Positions 33,401-45,947 of a DNA stretch of 64,000 nt are shown here, one piece after another; positions within the stretch are counted from its first letter, which is position 1; the number at the start of each line of letters is the position of its first letter. The DNA comes from Apostichopus japonicus (Eukaryota > Echinodermata > Holothuroidea > Aspidochirotida > Stichopodidae), in NCBI RefSeq assembly GCF_037975245.1, contig NC_092579.1:7127001-7191000 (forward strand). The letters run 5' to 3'. The position numbers and the translations under genes were made by a program. A model generated the notes under the pieces. The model saw nothing but the letters and a program-made list of their open reading frames with translations. It had not been told where the DNA came from and searched no databases.

Positions 33401-35330
33401 GGGAATGCAGACGATATAGGAGGAAGAAAGTGACATAATTAAAAATGTAAACCCCCTAACTCCCAAGAGTTATTAATAAGATGTTTTTTCTCTTCTTTTT
33501 TATTCTCTTCTTTTACTTTTAATTTCTTTCTTTTTTGCAATGTCCATCGTTTCGTCTCATATCCTTCTTCCTCATTCTCTGTTTTTCTTTCATCTGAGAT
33601 GACTAAACCACCATAAAATTTGTCTATAATGTATATCAAATTAATACTGAAATGCAAATTTAAGGATACTAGCAGATGCAATTGCTGGAATTTTGCATAC
33701 CTTCAAACCATTAGATTCTATTTATGAGCAAGAGGCCTACATTGAAAATGTAAGATTCAGCAGGTTTTGGAAGAGGCGAATTCCCTTGATCCTTCCTTAC
33801 TTTAAACAATTGTCTCGAATGGGACACACTTCATTTTTCTTAATGTGACTGGTCTGACCCAAATATTCTCATTCCTAGACTTTGGTTGTTATGTTAGCCA
33901 CCCTACCCTCTGTTAGATTATTTCAGCCTGGCAATCATCATCAAACCCACATTTTAGTCATGTCATTATCAAGAACAGGCCACTTTAAAAGAAGACATTT
34001 AAAAAAAAAAAAAAATCCTGGTTCTGGTTGAAATCCCTTGCCTGATTTTTGAAAGCCACATTTTTTTTGCAACTCAAATATGATTCTATTTCATATTTCC
34101 TTGCTATAACTGCATACTGATGAGGACTAAATATGGTATCTGTTTCGTCCTTGAAGCTTCCTATAAAAATGTTAATTTATCTAAATGCATACAAAATAAT
34201 AGCAGAGATATGTTAGTAGGGGCGATATTCCTGTTACTGTGATGATGGATAAAAGATTGAAGTTGGGGTGTATCGTGGAATATTGTGGATAAAATTCCGC
34301 ACAGTTAAAGCGAGCATTTTGCAAAGGTCTTAAACTCACTCCAATTTTACATTTATCCCACTAGACACCAATTTTGTTATCATAGTTTGTCCTTTTACGG
34401 AATTTTCGTTGTGATTTCTACATTTCACACATAGGCTCAAGAATGATTTTATGAACCAAATTATGACCATTAAAAACAAAATTCTAAAACAGAAAACAAA
34501 ATGCCAACTAGTAGTACAGAACGTATCAAATTTATGATTTTGCAAGAGCACAGATTACAATTAATCTATGACGGAGCTAAAATATATTTGACTCTCATGG
34601 TCTGTTCATCATCTTGCAATAGTTTTACATGCATCCTGTAAAAATTGCTCAAAAACCCTGAAAAATTACACCCCCATCCTAAACAATGAAATGATGTAAT
34701 AATATAAATGTGCCATGATCATAGCCTATAAAAAGTTCACAATAATTAAAGAAGGATTGGAATTCTGTTTTCTTTGACTTCCTGTTGTGCTCATAATAAT
34801 GAACCGTTTTATATTGAAAATATTCTAGAAATGTCATTATTGTTGTTGATATGTTTAGCAGCAGTATATATTTATCAGTTAAGTTATTAAATTTGGTAAC
34901 TAATACTTAAAATAAAAGTGTGGACTTTGGCAACAATGGTAATTTTCATTCATCACACAAAGTTTTCAATCATTAAATTAAAAAATTAAGAGAAAACTGA
35001 TTCTAAGCAAAAAAGAGAGAAGACTGTCACATTTCAAGGTTTTTTTTCTTTTACCACATCTCTTTTAATCAAAACTTAAGTTTTAAGAAAAGAGGTAAAG
35101 AATTAATGTTTATAGAAACAGTTTTATGTATGATTAGGTTGAAAACAAAAATTTTTGTCTCTGATCTGTGAATTCATCTGCTTTAGATAATTTAGAAGCT
35201 ATGCAAAGTTGAGGATTGAAACATTTCCAAAAATTTCTGGAAATTAATTGGGCATTAATTTTTTAATGTTTTACTAAAAATTACTTGAATAGGGCGCGAC
35301 AAGCTTGTTTTGTGATTTCTCACTCGTCAG
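33401..35330. other. Non-coding, no recognised feature
   Basis: A pyrimidine-rich stretch at about 33480-33600 accounts for the minus ORF there. The rest is AT-rich and unremarkable. Confidence 0.45.
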
Positions 35331-35341
35331 GTGCTAGTATA

Positions 35342-35379
<38 letters not shown>

Positions 35380-35450
35380 GATATATATATATATGTAGAT
35401 ATATAAGCTATATATACACTAGTATATCTATATACATATATATATTTATA
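35331..35450. repeat. (AT)n / TATATG microsatellite
   Basis: Long TA dinucleotide runs with GTAG interruptions. Open frames here are repeat artefacts. Confidence 0.95.
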
Positions 35451-36401
35451 TGGGAAAAGGTCTGCCCTGCCACAAACGCTCATCGTTCATTGAAACGACG
35501 ATATCTTATTATGAAGCGCAAAAGTAGGTAAGTAATATTCACTTCTACAATGAATTGTACTATATTAAGTTATATTGTGCATTGAACATAGATATCCCTT
35601 CAAACTACCCATCCTGTAGATCCCTGCCTCCCACAGCTTCCTTAATGATCAGCAAATTTCCTTTCCGTGTGGATATATTATTTCTTTTATGCTACGAGTT
35701 ATCTTCGATAGAGATCTTAAAGGGGCACGCTGAATGAAGAGAGGTTATAACAGTGCTCAGACGATGATAACAAGAATGATTATGATGATGATCAATGATG
35801 ATGATGTGTGTATCAATATTGCTTTAATGCACAAAATATCAACTTCATAGAGCCTTGAATTAAACTCTCTTATTGGTCAACCAATTTGATTAAAAATCAA
35901 CTGTAACTGTGGCAAAAAAATTCTCTTTGTTTTTAAATTATATTGTCTGATTCTTTTCTCTCTTTTTTTCACTATCTATTGAAAGCTCACATCAGGAACA
36001 AAATTTTAGAGAAAAAAACATTACAGGAGCTCATGGCATCAACATTTGTCCACCATCCGAGACTCCCAATTAACAGGCCATTATCAGTCAGACATTGTAA
36101 ATACTATACAGTAGAAATCAGTCAGTATAGACTTTTCATTTTTCAACTGTTTTCATCACGTAATGATAATTAACTAGAGATGTGAACAAATTGAGCTTTA
36201 TGTTTGCGTAAACTTTAAACTATCAAAGTATCTTTATGTACAGTATTAAATTTAACTATAAGTAAACTTTACTCTTGACTGCAAAATCACAACATTAATA
36301 ATTGAAGACAGTGCACAGATTTTTGTTTGATGATAATTGTTAGCTTAAAATTTAGATCTCAACAAAACTTAAAACAAACTCAACTTTCTTTATTGACAAT
36401 A
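35451..36401. other. Non-coding, no recognised feature
   Basis: An ATGATG-rich patch lies at about 35760-35810. A consensus-like donor AGTAGGTAAGT at 35525 has no convincing exon before it. Confidence 0.4.
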
Positions 36402-37080
36402 TATGTAGCCCACTTAATAATATGACACATTCAGTGGTTATTGGAACATGTAGCCCACTTAATATTAGCCCATATTCAGTGGTTATTAGAACATGTAGCC
36501 TACTTAATATTAGCCCACATTCAGTGGTTATTAGAACAATTGTAGCCTATTTAATATTATCCCACATTCAGTGGTTATTGGAATATGTAGCCCACTTAAT
36601 ATTAGCCCACATTCAGTGGTTATTGGAACATGTAGCCCACTTAATATCAGCCAACATTCAGTGGTTATTGGAACATGTAGCCCACTTAATATTAGCCCAC
36701 ATTCAGTGTTTATTGGGACATGTAGCCCACTTAATATTAATAGCCCACATGCAGTGGTTATTGGAACATGTAGCCTACTTAATATTAACAGCCCACATTC
36801 ATTGGAATATGTAGCCCACTATATTAGCCCACATTCAGGGTTATTGGAACATGTAGCCTACTTAATATTAATAGCCCACATTCAGTGGTTATTGGATCAT
36901 GTAGCCTACTTAATATTAGCCCACATTCAGTGGTTATTGTAACATGTATCCTTTATATTAGCCCACATTCACTGGTTATTAGAACATGTCGCCCACTTAA
37001 TATTAGACCACATTCAGTGGTTATTGGAACATTTAGCCCACTTAATATTTGCCCACATTCAGTGGTTATTAGAACATGTA
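36402..37080. repeat. 45/46-bp tandem array, about 15 units
   Basis: Units of ATGTAGCCCACTTAATATTA + GCCCACATTCAGTGGTTATT + GGAAC. Lengths alternate around 45 and 46 with occasional AATA insertions. Two overlapping open frames of 123-130 codons give periodic peptides (VVIGTCSPLNISPHS-like) because 45 is a multiple of three; I regard them as repeat translation. Confidence 0.95.
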
Positions 37081-37655
37081 TGTTGATGAATCAATACATG
37101 CAGATGAAGCACACAAAGTAAACCGGCTGTTATAATTGCAACAAAATTGTTTTCTATCAGGCTGCAAGAAATACTGGCTTGAATATCTCCTGCACATAGA
37201 TATCAACTGTTTCATATACTGACAATTCCTGGTTTGAAATGTTCTGTAACAGAAAGATAGATGACCTCATAACCCAGAAATGATCTGGGGGGGTGGTAGG
37301 GGGGGGAGTCTCCACATTTATATCGTAATTCTGAACATATTTAAACACTGTGTTGAAAAGTAACATATATAGTAACATGATATATTATCCACATAAAACT
37401 GAACATAACTTGCAAATCTTTTTGTTGGCTCTGTTCTATCGATTTATTTATTTTGGGGGGAAGTGGGAGGGTTTATTGGGGGATTTTGTTTGATGGAAGA
37501 ATGGGTGTGTGTGTTAGAAGGGTTTGCCATATTTTATAAGGGGGGGGGGGTTCTTATTTATTGATGGAATATGTATAAGCAAATTTAATACCCCTTCATT
37601 ACAAGATCATTAACTGGGGGTGAATGATATGAGATAGTTGGATTAAGACCTACAT
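37081..37655. other. Non-coding with G-rich runs
   Basis: G runs near 37288-37310, 37455-37470 and an 11-base run at 37540-37550. No gene seen. Confidence 0.45.
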
Positions 37656-38519
37656 GTACATACAGCAAGAGTTGCTGAGAGTTGCTGAGCAATCAGCAGA
37701 CTTTACAGTGCCTGAACAGTTACATTTAACTTCAGCAACTATAATAAAATACATCAGTATTTCTGTAAATATTTAAGAAAAGCAACATTTGGTATATGTA
37801 AGACTGCACAGTGTACCAACAGCAGTTGGTGCAAACATTGCTTCCAACATTGCGTCTTTGGTATTTTATGATAAATTTACTAAAATGAACCTTAATTGTA
37901 CATCATGACAGGCTGCAAAATTTGTCTATTGTATATAAAGGCTGTAAGCCCATTAGCATATTTAGCAATCATTAATGCCATTAACTTCTGTGTGGAATTA
38001 AGTTTTAAAGAAAAATGACTATAGAAAATTATATATTTACAAAATAAGAGCAACAAATTGTCTCCAGTTTGAAATCCCCACAATTAAGTACATACAGCAA
38101 GAGTTGCTGAGAGTTGCTGAGCAATCAGCAGACTTTACAGTGCCTGAACAGTTACATTTAACTTCAGCAACTATAATAAAATACATCAGTATTTCTGTAA
38201 ATATTTAAGAAAAGCAACATTTGGTATATGTAAGACTGCACAGTGTACCAACAGCAGTTGGTGCAAACATTGCTTCCAACATTGCGTCTTTGGTATTTTA
38301 TGATAAATTTACTAAAATGAACCTTAATTGTACATCATGACAGGCTGCAAAATTTGTCTATTGTATATAAAGGCTGTAAGCCCATTAGCATATTTAGCAA
38401 TCATTAATGCCATTAACTTCTGTGTGGAATTAAGTTTTAAAGAAAAATGACTATAGAAAATTATATATTTACAAAATAAGAGCAACAAATTGTCTCCAGT
38501 TTGAAATCCCCACAATTAA
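37656..38519. repeat. Exact tandem duplication of 432 bp
   Basis: 37656-38087 and 38088-38519 read the same throughout by eye, including a 63-codon minus frame present in both at the same offset. The unit starts GTACATACAGCAAGAGTTGC and ends CCCCACAATTAA. No flanking duplication or element ends. It is a very recent segmental duplication or an assembly error. Confidence 0.93.
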
Positions 38520-41284
38520 GCCAAAATTAATATCTTTTGCTCAGAAATTTAAAAAAAAAAAGATTTCAATCCTGAATAAATATTATAACAGTAAGAAGTA
38601 GCCATGTTTAATGTTTTCGGTCCTGTGTGGTTTCGCTTTAAACTTGTGTTGATACAGTTAGCCTGTTAGCGAGCAAGCTACATTATGCATGCTTGCTCAA
38701 GCAAGGAGAGGCTGGCAGATTGATGCCAACTGAAATTTTCATGAAAGGAGAAAAAAGTTCTTTTTTACACATCTTTACAAAATTGATGAGTTGAAAACAC
38801 TACAACTAAATTGGGTCTAGCACAGATTATTAAATACACATGATAAGTCTCTTGTCGAGCTAATGGTTGTCTAATGAAGCCAGAGATATATATGCTTTGA
38901 TCATTAGACAATACGTTCCCTTCGGTTTGGATGTAGACTCGGTATGCTTTGCATCCCCCTCTAAACAATGTTTTACAAAAACAGGCCAAAGCGATACCTT
39001 GCTTAATCACCAGATCTCTTGATGATAAGTAGTCAGTTTATACAAATCAGTTGGGACTACAGTTTGGTTCCTCTGTGAACACAAGTTTACACTTGAATTA
39101 CGTCGTTTATGATACAAGTGAAAGGGTACCATATGGTATGATCTGGGCAATACATATATTATAAACTCTTATTCTTTGGGAGTGCCTCTTGTTGCATCCA
39201 TCACATATCTATGACAACAACAAATGACTTCCTACATGCAAAATGGAATAAAGCCATAATTTGAAATGAAATTGGTGAGCTCTACAGGAAACCACCTGTA
39301 TTCAAAGACACTTTCCTATTTTTTTTTTTTTTAAGGCTGAGTGAGATACGATGATCAAATGATGTATACATTTCAGGTAGCTATGGAAAGACGATATAAT
39401 GGAAGTGACAGTGATTATTATCAAATTTGTTGTAAAATCCTTTTGGCAGGAAAAGCGCTCTTATTAATATGTGGCAAATATAACAAGGAACGACCAATAT
39501 ATATGTAAACTGTAGGAGACATGTGTAGGTTGGTGAATAGAATGTACACCAGCTTTGGGCCAGTAAGACCTTCCCTTTGAGGGGATCATAGCTAGGCCCA
39601 TCACTGTTTTTGTTTATTTCAATGACAACAAACTGATGGAGGGCTTATCATATTTTCAACCTATCTTGAGCCTGTATTTACAATGCAATCTAGAATTTGA
39701 TTTAAACAAGAAGTCATCCGTCAGACAACAGCCACTTGGAGTCTGGTTGTCCAAAGAAAAAACAATCGGTCCAAATAGAATGATCGGAACTCTGTTAAAT
39801 AATTTGTCGTGCTTGTGATGCATGGGTGCTCAATTTTCTAAACATTGCACGTCTGAAGGCAGCTTTGGTAATACAGGGCATTTTTTTAGAGTCAGTGTTT
39901 CCATTTTAGACAGTTTCAGCATGGGAAACTATACTTCACACAGCAACACAACTCCGGTGCAATTTTTCAGTTGTTAAATGTGAAAAGTTGAAAAGGGCTG
40001 GCTACAATGTTGATTGCAAAGTATTATTACTTACACATGTGACTTTAGTACTAATACTCCTCTGTGCTTTCTGTTGACAGTATGTGTCAAGTTTATGCCG
40101 CAGAATTTGTTTCACTTTCACAAATGTACTGCCTAAATAATCGACAGATCTTTTTTCCGATGATGACTTGATCGGTCTATCGTGGTCCTCTTACTTTTCT
40201 GTGCTCAGTAACAGCCGAGCACTTTGTAGAGCTTTAATGGTGAGAGGGGGAATTTATAGGTTGAAGTCAAATATCCTCTTTGCAATGGGGGTCTTGAAGT
40301 ACTCTCAATCCAAGTTATTAGACTATTATTAGACAATTCATGAGTCACAAACAAGCATGCAAGTTAACTGTATTATTGGACAATTCAACAAACAGGCATC
40401 CAACCATTTTTTAAAACTTGTTGAGTTCCAGTGAGCACTTAATACTAGCAGTAAAGGTAATGTATTCAGCTTACTATAGGGAGAAGCCATTCGCTCAGTT
40501 GGGATGTTCTTACTGATCTGACCATGGAGGTAAAGCAGATCTGTTTTTACCTCCATGATCTGACATGCAGACAGAATTAACGACATGCTACGCTAGATCA
40601 TGTCAGCTAACTTGCTAGAAGTTCATGTCAGCTTGCAGTGACAGAAGTTAGCAGTTTTGTTGTAGCTACCATATGTATACAGTTCTCCACACTATCAGGA
40701 AATGTTTTTTTTTAGCAAATATAAAAACATTTGAAGCTCATTTTAGGGCCATAACTTTCTATAGTTTCCTGTCAGCTTGCAGCAGAGAAACAGCAAGTGG
40801 TTAAACTGCACGTCAAGCCCATTAAACATCAGCTACCGGTAGTTCATAGTATGTTATATGTTAGGAAACAGCCATGGCTACCATGCTTGGTTGATTGTAA
40901 CATTTGTTAGTATATAACTTTCAGAGGAATTAGGTATTCATACAGACAGAACTCACATTAACTTACAGACTTATTACTGTAATTACTGCCAGCCCATGCT
41001 AGCTGGCTAGGAAGCAACTGGTACATTCAGTAGTCTTACAAATGATTAATATTAAGTTACTATTAATATATGGCCATATGGCTGACAATGTTACAGAGAT
41101 GCTGATAAAACATTTGGAATGTGTTAATTAGTCTCACAGAAGCTAGATTGCTGGCCACTTACATGCAAGCAGATGAAGACAATTTAGCTATTTATTTTGT
41201 TGTTAAGTAAGTAGCTGGTTGCTTAAATCAATTGAATGCAAAATTTAAACAGGATGCTGAGAATATGTTTGTCATCTTTCTTCA
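38520..41284. other. Non-coding; one strong short hairpin
   Basis: CATGGAGGTAAA (40523-40534) pairs with TTTACCTCCATG (40546-40557) around a loop holding CAGATCTG. A poly-T lies near 39320. No exon recognised. Confidence 0.5.
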
Positions 41285-41610
41285 GTCCAAAAAAAATGTC
41301 ACCCTGGATTGTCCTTTAAAATTAAGAGAATATTTCAGTGCAGGTGAAGATTTATATTTGGCTGGTGAAAAGAGGCATTTATTCTAAGCCTCCTGGTGTG
41401 CAGTTATGGCAAGATACCTGTTTACCTCAAATTCACATACTGTACCAACAAGCTACGACAATTTCAACCGTTAATACCTCGTAATATCTTGTAAATACTT
41501 TGTAGGAATTGCATGCAATTTTCACATTCACCAGGTTTTTGTTACTCTTTTATCCTTCAAAAAATATAAACTGTTCCTGGACTATCCTTTCAAATCAATA
41601 TCCAAGTCAT
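41285..41610 (+). repeat. Unclassified interspersed repeat, copy 1
   Basis: Shares ordered blocks with 43170-43440: CAGGTGAA, TGGTGAAA.AGG, CATT.TA.GC.T.CTGGTGTG, ACAATTTCAACC, TACC/TATCTCG, GGAATTGCATG / AGAATTGCATG, TTCACCAGGT, CCTGGACTATC. No ORF and no obvious inverted ends. Confidence 0.6.
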
Positions 41611-41770
41611 ACTAACCTAGACGATATATGTATGAAATGCACAGTATAATTCTGCAAAAAGTCCAGTGATGACATTGGATCACATGTTCTTACTTCTTTG
41701 AATAACAAAATAAAAATAATGCTTTCTGCGTGTGTATTTGTACCTTCTGTTACTGTAACTTGTCATTCAG

Positions 41771-41830
41771 CCTCTGAAGAAGATCCTGCTAGGATCATAA
41801 CGTCAGGCACTCTTACTTTTACACATTTTT
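41771..41830 (+). repeat. Copy of the GATCCTGCTAGGATC interspersed motif
   Basis: CCTCTGAAGAAGATCCTGCT, AGGATCATAACGTCAGGC, then CTTACTTTTACACAT. The same string, including the trailing ACTTTTACACAT, recurs at 57257-57308. Confidence 0.7.
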
Positions 41831-41841
41831 TGATTAACAAT

Positions 41842-42060
41842 AGGAGTGTTAGCTCAGTGGTTAATGCCGGTGCCTTTCAATCATAAGGTTTGAGTCACTC
41901 TAAGATTAATGTATGTCGTCCAGTTACAGAGTTGTTTACAGTTGACAATTCATAATCATGGACGTTAAAATATGAATCTAAGAGACTGACTTCGGTCAGC
42001 TTGTGGATTTGATAAGCCAATGATGGCTTCTTCATGAGTTCCTGCTTCAAGGAGGATCTA
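41842..42060 (+). mobile_element. tRNA-derived SINE, family 1, copy b
   Basis: GTTAGCTCAGTGGTTAATGC (A box), GGTTTGAGTCACTCTAAG (B box with a small deletion), body GACAATTCATAATCATGG, AATCTAAGAGACTGACTTCG, GTCAGCTTG, GAGTTCCTGCTTC, then AGGAGGATCTAA. An ATACATAC/ACACAC-rich tail follows to about 42110. Confidence 0.88.
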
Positions 42061-42110
42061 ATATACATACATACAACATACACACATACACACAATCCAA
42101 GACAATCCAA

Positions 42111-42537
42111 CGCAAGACAGATAGAACACCAGATATATAAAGCAAAGAAAATAAACAAAACATCAAAAACTGATGAAACAAAATGAAAGCAATTGTAATA
42201 TAAAAAATATAAATATATATTCAACAAAAATTTCGAAACGAAGATCTTTCAAATTTGACTTACTTTATCAAAAAGGGGTTTCCATGTCTGTTCAGGCCGC
42301 AAGAAATAGGAACAGAAAAATGATGCACTGTTAAAAGAATATATATGCAAAAACCATTTATATAAATAACATTCATTTGCTTTGGGGTTAAAGGGCTATA
42401 AATATCAATGATAAAATTATGTATATTTTTAAAATTATACTCATAACATGCTATAGACTATTAACTGTACATAGAGAGATACAGTTACCGTGCACCTTTC
42501 AATACTATACATGTATTCAACGACTATATAACCTTAA
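42111..42537. other. Non-coding spacer
   Basis: AT-rich, no recognised feature apart from the SINE tail on its left and the MITE on its right. Confidence 0.4.
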
Positions 42538-42942
42538 AGGCCCGGTCACACTACAGCGATATTTTATCGGAATACTATCCGATTTTCCCGGAGGAATCGA
42601 AACTGCCAGTTTTTCGTTCGGGTCTTCTAGCCACAGTGATAAAGGACCTGATTTGCTATCTGTTGAGCCATTCCGATGTGGAATAGCCCTCTCCTAACTT
42701 TTGATATTGACTCCGTTTCCTTTTATCGGAAAGCTATCCGATTTCTCTTACGATTATTATCGTTTTTCGATGTGACGTCACTTCAGAATGTAGTTCGTTC
42801 CAGAACCCCTCAGATTTGGAGTAGGTATTCGAATATTCCACTGAGTTCATTACATTCACTACCACAAACCTCACTCTTCGGCCTAAAATCGGAAAAATCG
42901 GACCGTATTCCGATAAAATATCGCTGTAGTGTGACCGGGCCT
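42538..42942. mobile_element. Harbinger-like MITE with ~35-bp perfect inverted ends and TAA duplication
   Basis: The left end AGGCCCGGTCACACTACAGC + GATATTTTATCGGA is repeated exactly in reverse complement at the right end. TAA flanks both sides (42535-42537 and 42943-42945), fitting the 3-bp TWA duplication of PIF/Harbinger elements. The interior contains further TATCCGATTT and TATCGGAA subrepeats. Frames of 75-92 codons cross it on both strands but resemble no transposase. Superfamily assignment is inference from duplication length and end style. Confidence 0.85.
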
Positions 42943-43169
42943 TAACAACAGTCATCTGCACTTTGCAAAAACATTCTGTTTTCTTAATTCTTTTCAGTCA
43001 CAAAGAATTGCCTCAATGTCTATTTATTCATATCAAGTTTCATGAATATAGTTCCCCAGAATTAGCTCCCGGCAGGACAAATTATTATTCAGTCGTAATT
43101 TCACCCATGGAGAGAAGAATTTGACTTTGGCGAATGGATCAAATGCGCTGTTTACTTTAATACCGCAAG

Positions 43170-43440
43170 TTGCTTGATCGAACTTCCAGGTGAAAATTTT
43201 TACTTAAATTGATTGGTGAAAGAGGAACACATTCTAGGCATTCCTGGTGTGAAAAGTATGACATCATAAAAGTATGACATCATACATGTTTGCTTCAGAA
43301 CCAACCAGCTGTGACAATTTCAACCAACAATATCTCGAATATGTTAAATGTAAGAATTGCATGTAAATTCACCAGGTATATTGTTTATCCTCTTTTATTA
43401 GTAAAAAATTTAAAGAAAATTCCCTGGACTATCTGGCGAG
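43170..43440 (+). repeat. Unclassified interspersed repeat, copy 2
   Basis: Second copy of the family at 41285-41610. Inside it AAAAGTATGACATCATA is duplicated in tandem. Confidence 0.6.
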
Positions 43441-43897
43441 TAACTTGATCCCGGCCAATCTAAATAGTTGATCAGTATATGATCCTTTATATATTTACTG
43501 ATCCTATATCAAAGCAGACTGGTGAATAAGTACTTGGCAGGATCAAAGTCCAAGTTAACTGTGTTCAAGTTGGGGTCATTTCAGTCAGAATTTACATTCT
43601 ATAGTTTTAAGTTGTGTTATTGTTGTCAGCAAAACAAAAGTATATAGCATAAAGAAAACAGTTGTATTATTTTTTAGAGCTATACTCTGAAACCATGCAT
43701 GCAGTCAAGAAATTAAATTATGACTTTTGGGCTATGAGGTTATGGCATGTGTCTTTCTCCTATGGATCTTTTAAGACAAGCAAAGTACAGGATTTTAGCT
43801 GTTTACCAGCACGAACTAAATAAACAAACATTGTGACACAGAACACACACGCCTGCACACTCTGAGAGAAAAATGAGAAAGACGTTGTTATTTTTGA
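43441..43897. other. Non-coding, no recognised feature
   Basis: AT-rich spacer. Confidence 0.4.
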
Positions 43898-44233
43898 TGC
43901 CCCCCCTGACGGACTCAAATGGACTGCTGGCGCCCTTTTCAGCTCTTTACCACTTTTTACTTATTTTAGATTATTTACTTTTTTATTGCGCTCTCATCTA
44001 CTTATTGACATTTGTCACATTTTGTTGGCGATGACACCTATTTATTCTTCGTTTATCTGCTAATTAGCAAGGCCAGGAAAGGGTCATTTCCGGCGATCTT
44101 GGAAGTATCTTTACTCAAAAAATTTCTGTACGCTCTGCGCCAACCTGTGGTGGCGCTCCGCTTAGATAGTGTCGAAAGCGCCCCTACAGACCATTCTCGC
44201 CCCCCTTGACCAATACCCGTAGCTCCGCCACTG
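43898..44233 (+). mobile_element. hAT-like MITE, CAGTGGCG family, copy 2
   Basis: Begins GATGCCCCCCCTGACGGACT without the expected CAG-G terminal bases, so it is slightly truncated. It continues through TGACATTTGTCACATTTTG, GGAAAGGGTCATTTCCGGCG, GCGCCAACCTGTGGTGGCGC and ends GTAGCTCCGCCACTG. The longest collinear copy of the core; nearly the same as 51430-51704 in reverse. Confidence 0.7.
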
Positions 44234-44889
44234 ATTGTAAACAAATATTTATCATTGCAGGACTTTTGTTCCATATACTTTATATCTATATATATATATA
44301 TATATACATATTAGTGATTACACAGGTCAAAAAATTGGGAACCTGTTGACCGAGAGCCGTTACCCGTCGGTTATCCGGAAAAAATTGTTTACCTAAGTTG
44401 TGTATCACGATTTTCAAGAAATTACATATTGGATGCTATAATACATGACAATGTTTTCATATTCAAATACGTAGGTGTAAGATAAGGTATAAAAGCTTCC
44501 TCAATAGTTTCTATTTGCTTTTGTTTCTTTCACTAACTTGTCCATAACTTCATATAATTAACATCACTACTAACATCGCACTGCCTCCGCTGCTTATGTT
44601 TGGGCCCTCCACTCTATTGGACAATACCATATAAATATCCAATTTAGCTCTTAAACAGTTTTTACTACTACTATCTATTATGCAGGCCCAGGGTTCGCAT
44701 TAGCTGAAAGATTGCGCGATTCGCGCAATTTGATCGCATTTGGAATAAACGTTTAGTAAAAAGCCACTTGTGATTATTAATTTTTAGTTATCCCGTCTAT
44801 AATCCATAAACATGTCGTAAACTTCCTTGTCAGCCTTTCCTTCTATGAAATAAACGGATGAATAAATAATAAATGTGAGAATTCTTTCA
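44234..44889. other. Non-coding; short GC palindrome
   Basis: A TA microsatellite lies at 44283-44306. ATTGCGCGATTCGCGCAAT at 44711-44729 is palindromic except for its centre. Confidence 0.5.
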
Positions 44890-45195
44890 ATTTCTTCCAC
44901 ATGGTAGCCTAACACCACACTAAGTCAATGGGGAAATTTAGCCTAACCATGTTTATTCCCTGAAATTGTGACATAGTTATAAGATATCCATGGAATACTT
45001 TCATTATTGCTGTTATCTTCGACCACATGGTTGCCAAACAACACACTATGTCAATGAGATAATCTAGCCTAACCATCTGTTTATTAGCTGAAATTGTGAC
45101 GCAGTTATAAGATATCCATGGAATACTTTCGTTATTGCTGTTATCTTCGACCACATGGTAGCCTAACACCACACTCAGTCAATGGAAAATCTTGC
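44890..45195. repeat. ~127-bp tandem repeat, about 2.3 units
   Basis: CCACATGGTAGCCTAACACC, CTAACCAT, TGAAATTGTGACATAGTTAT, AAGATATCCATGGAATACTT recurs at offsets of 126 and 128 bp. Confidence 0.88.
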
Positions 45196-45947
45196 CTAAC
45201 CATCAGCTTGCCAAGAAGAAAAAATCACACTTTGTGTAGCATTCTCAAAATAAATTAGGAACCTGGCGGGTACCCGGGTACCCAGATACCCCATGCAAAC
45301 ACTCTTGTCCCTATAATATTTAAACTTGCATAATATAATACAGTATTCAACATTTGCATATATTGTGCATGCACTGAGAGAAACTGACTGACTGATAGAG
45401 AGAGGAAGGCTTTACCTAGAAACATGAATAATACATATCACCACATAATGTCATGATAACATTACTTAACGTTAAAAAGGGCATCACTATGCTCTCATGT
45501 AACCTTTGTTACTATACCGCTTTCAGTATCCCTTTGATGAGTCTTAAAAACTGCTTATAAAATGATATAACTGAAATCTCAAAACAAAAATAAAAATAAA
45601 TATCTTGGCTATGTAATGTGTTGTTCATGTAAATCCATGAATTTCAACATTTTGAGGAACTGTATACTCGCTAGATTTGATCTGCTGCCTTTAAATGCCT
45701 ATCGCACAAGTACTGTATCTTCTGCCACACAATTTGGTGCCACCGATCAAAGCAATAAATCACTGGCCACTGTACTTAGTTGTACACTTGGTTAATACCT
45801 CATTCCACTCTGGTCCAAAAGATACCCTTAGGATCTCCATGGAACAAGCTGGAACATGGAAAGAAACATGCATCCTGTAAATCCACGAACACATTCAGCT
45901 TAAATTCAATTTCTTTCCCCCGCCTCTCAAGAGATAAAAACTGATGA
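45196..45947. other. Non-coding, no recognised feature
   Basis: A GGGTACCCGGGTACCC palindromic string lies at about 45268-45284. No gene seen. Confidence 0.4.

Noticed and set aside
36422-37121. ORFs of 78-130 codons resembling a repeat protein
   Set aside because: Periodicity follows the 45/46-bp DNA repeat and frame is lost at 46-bp units.
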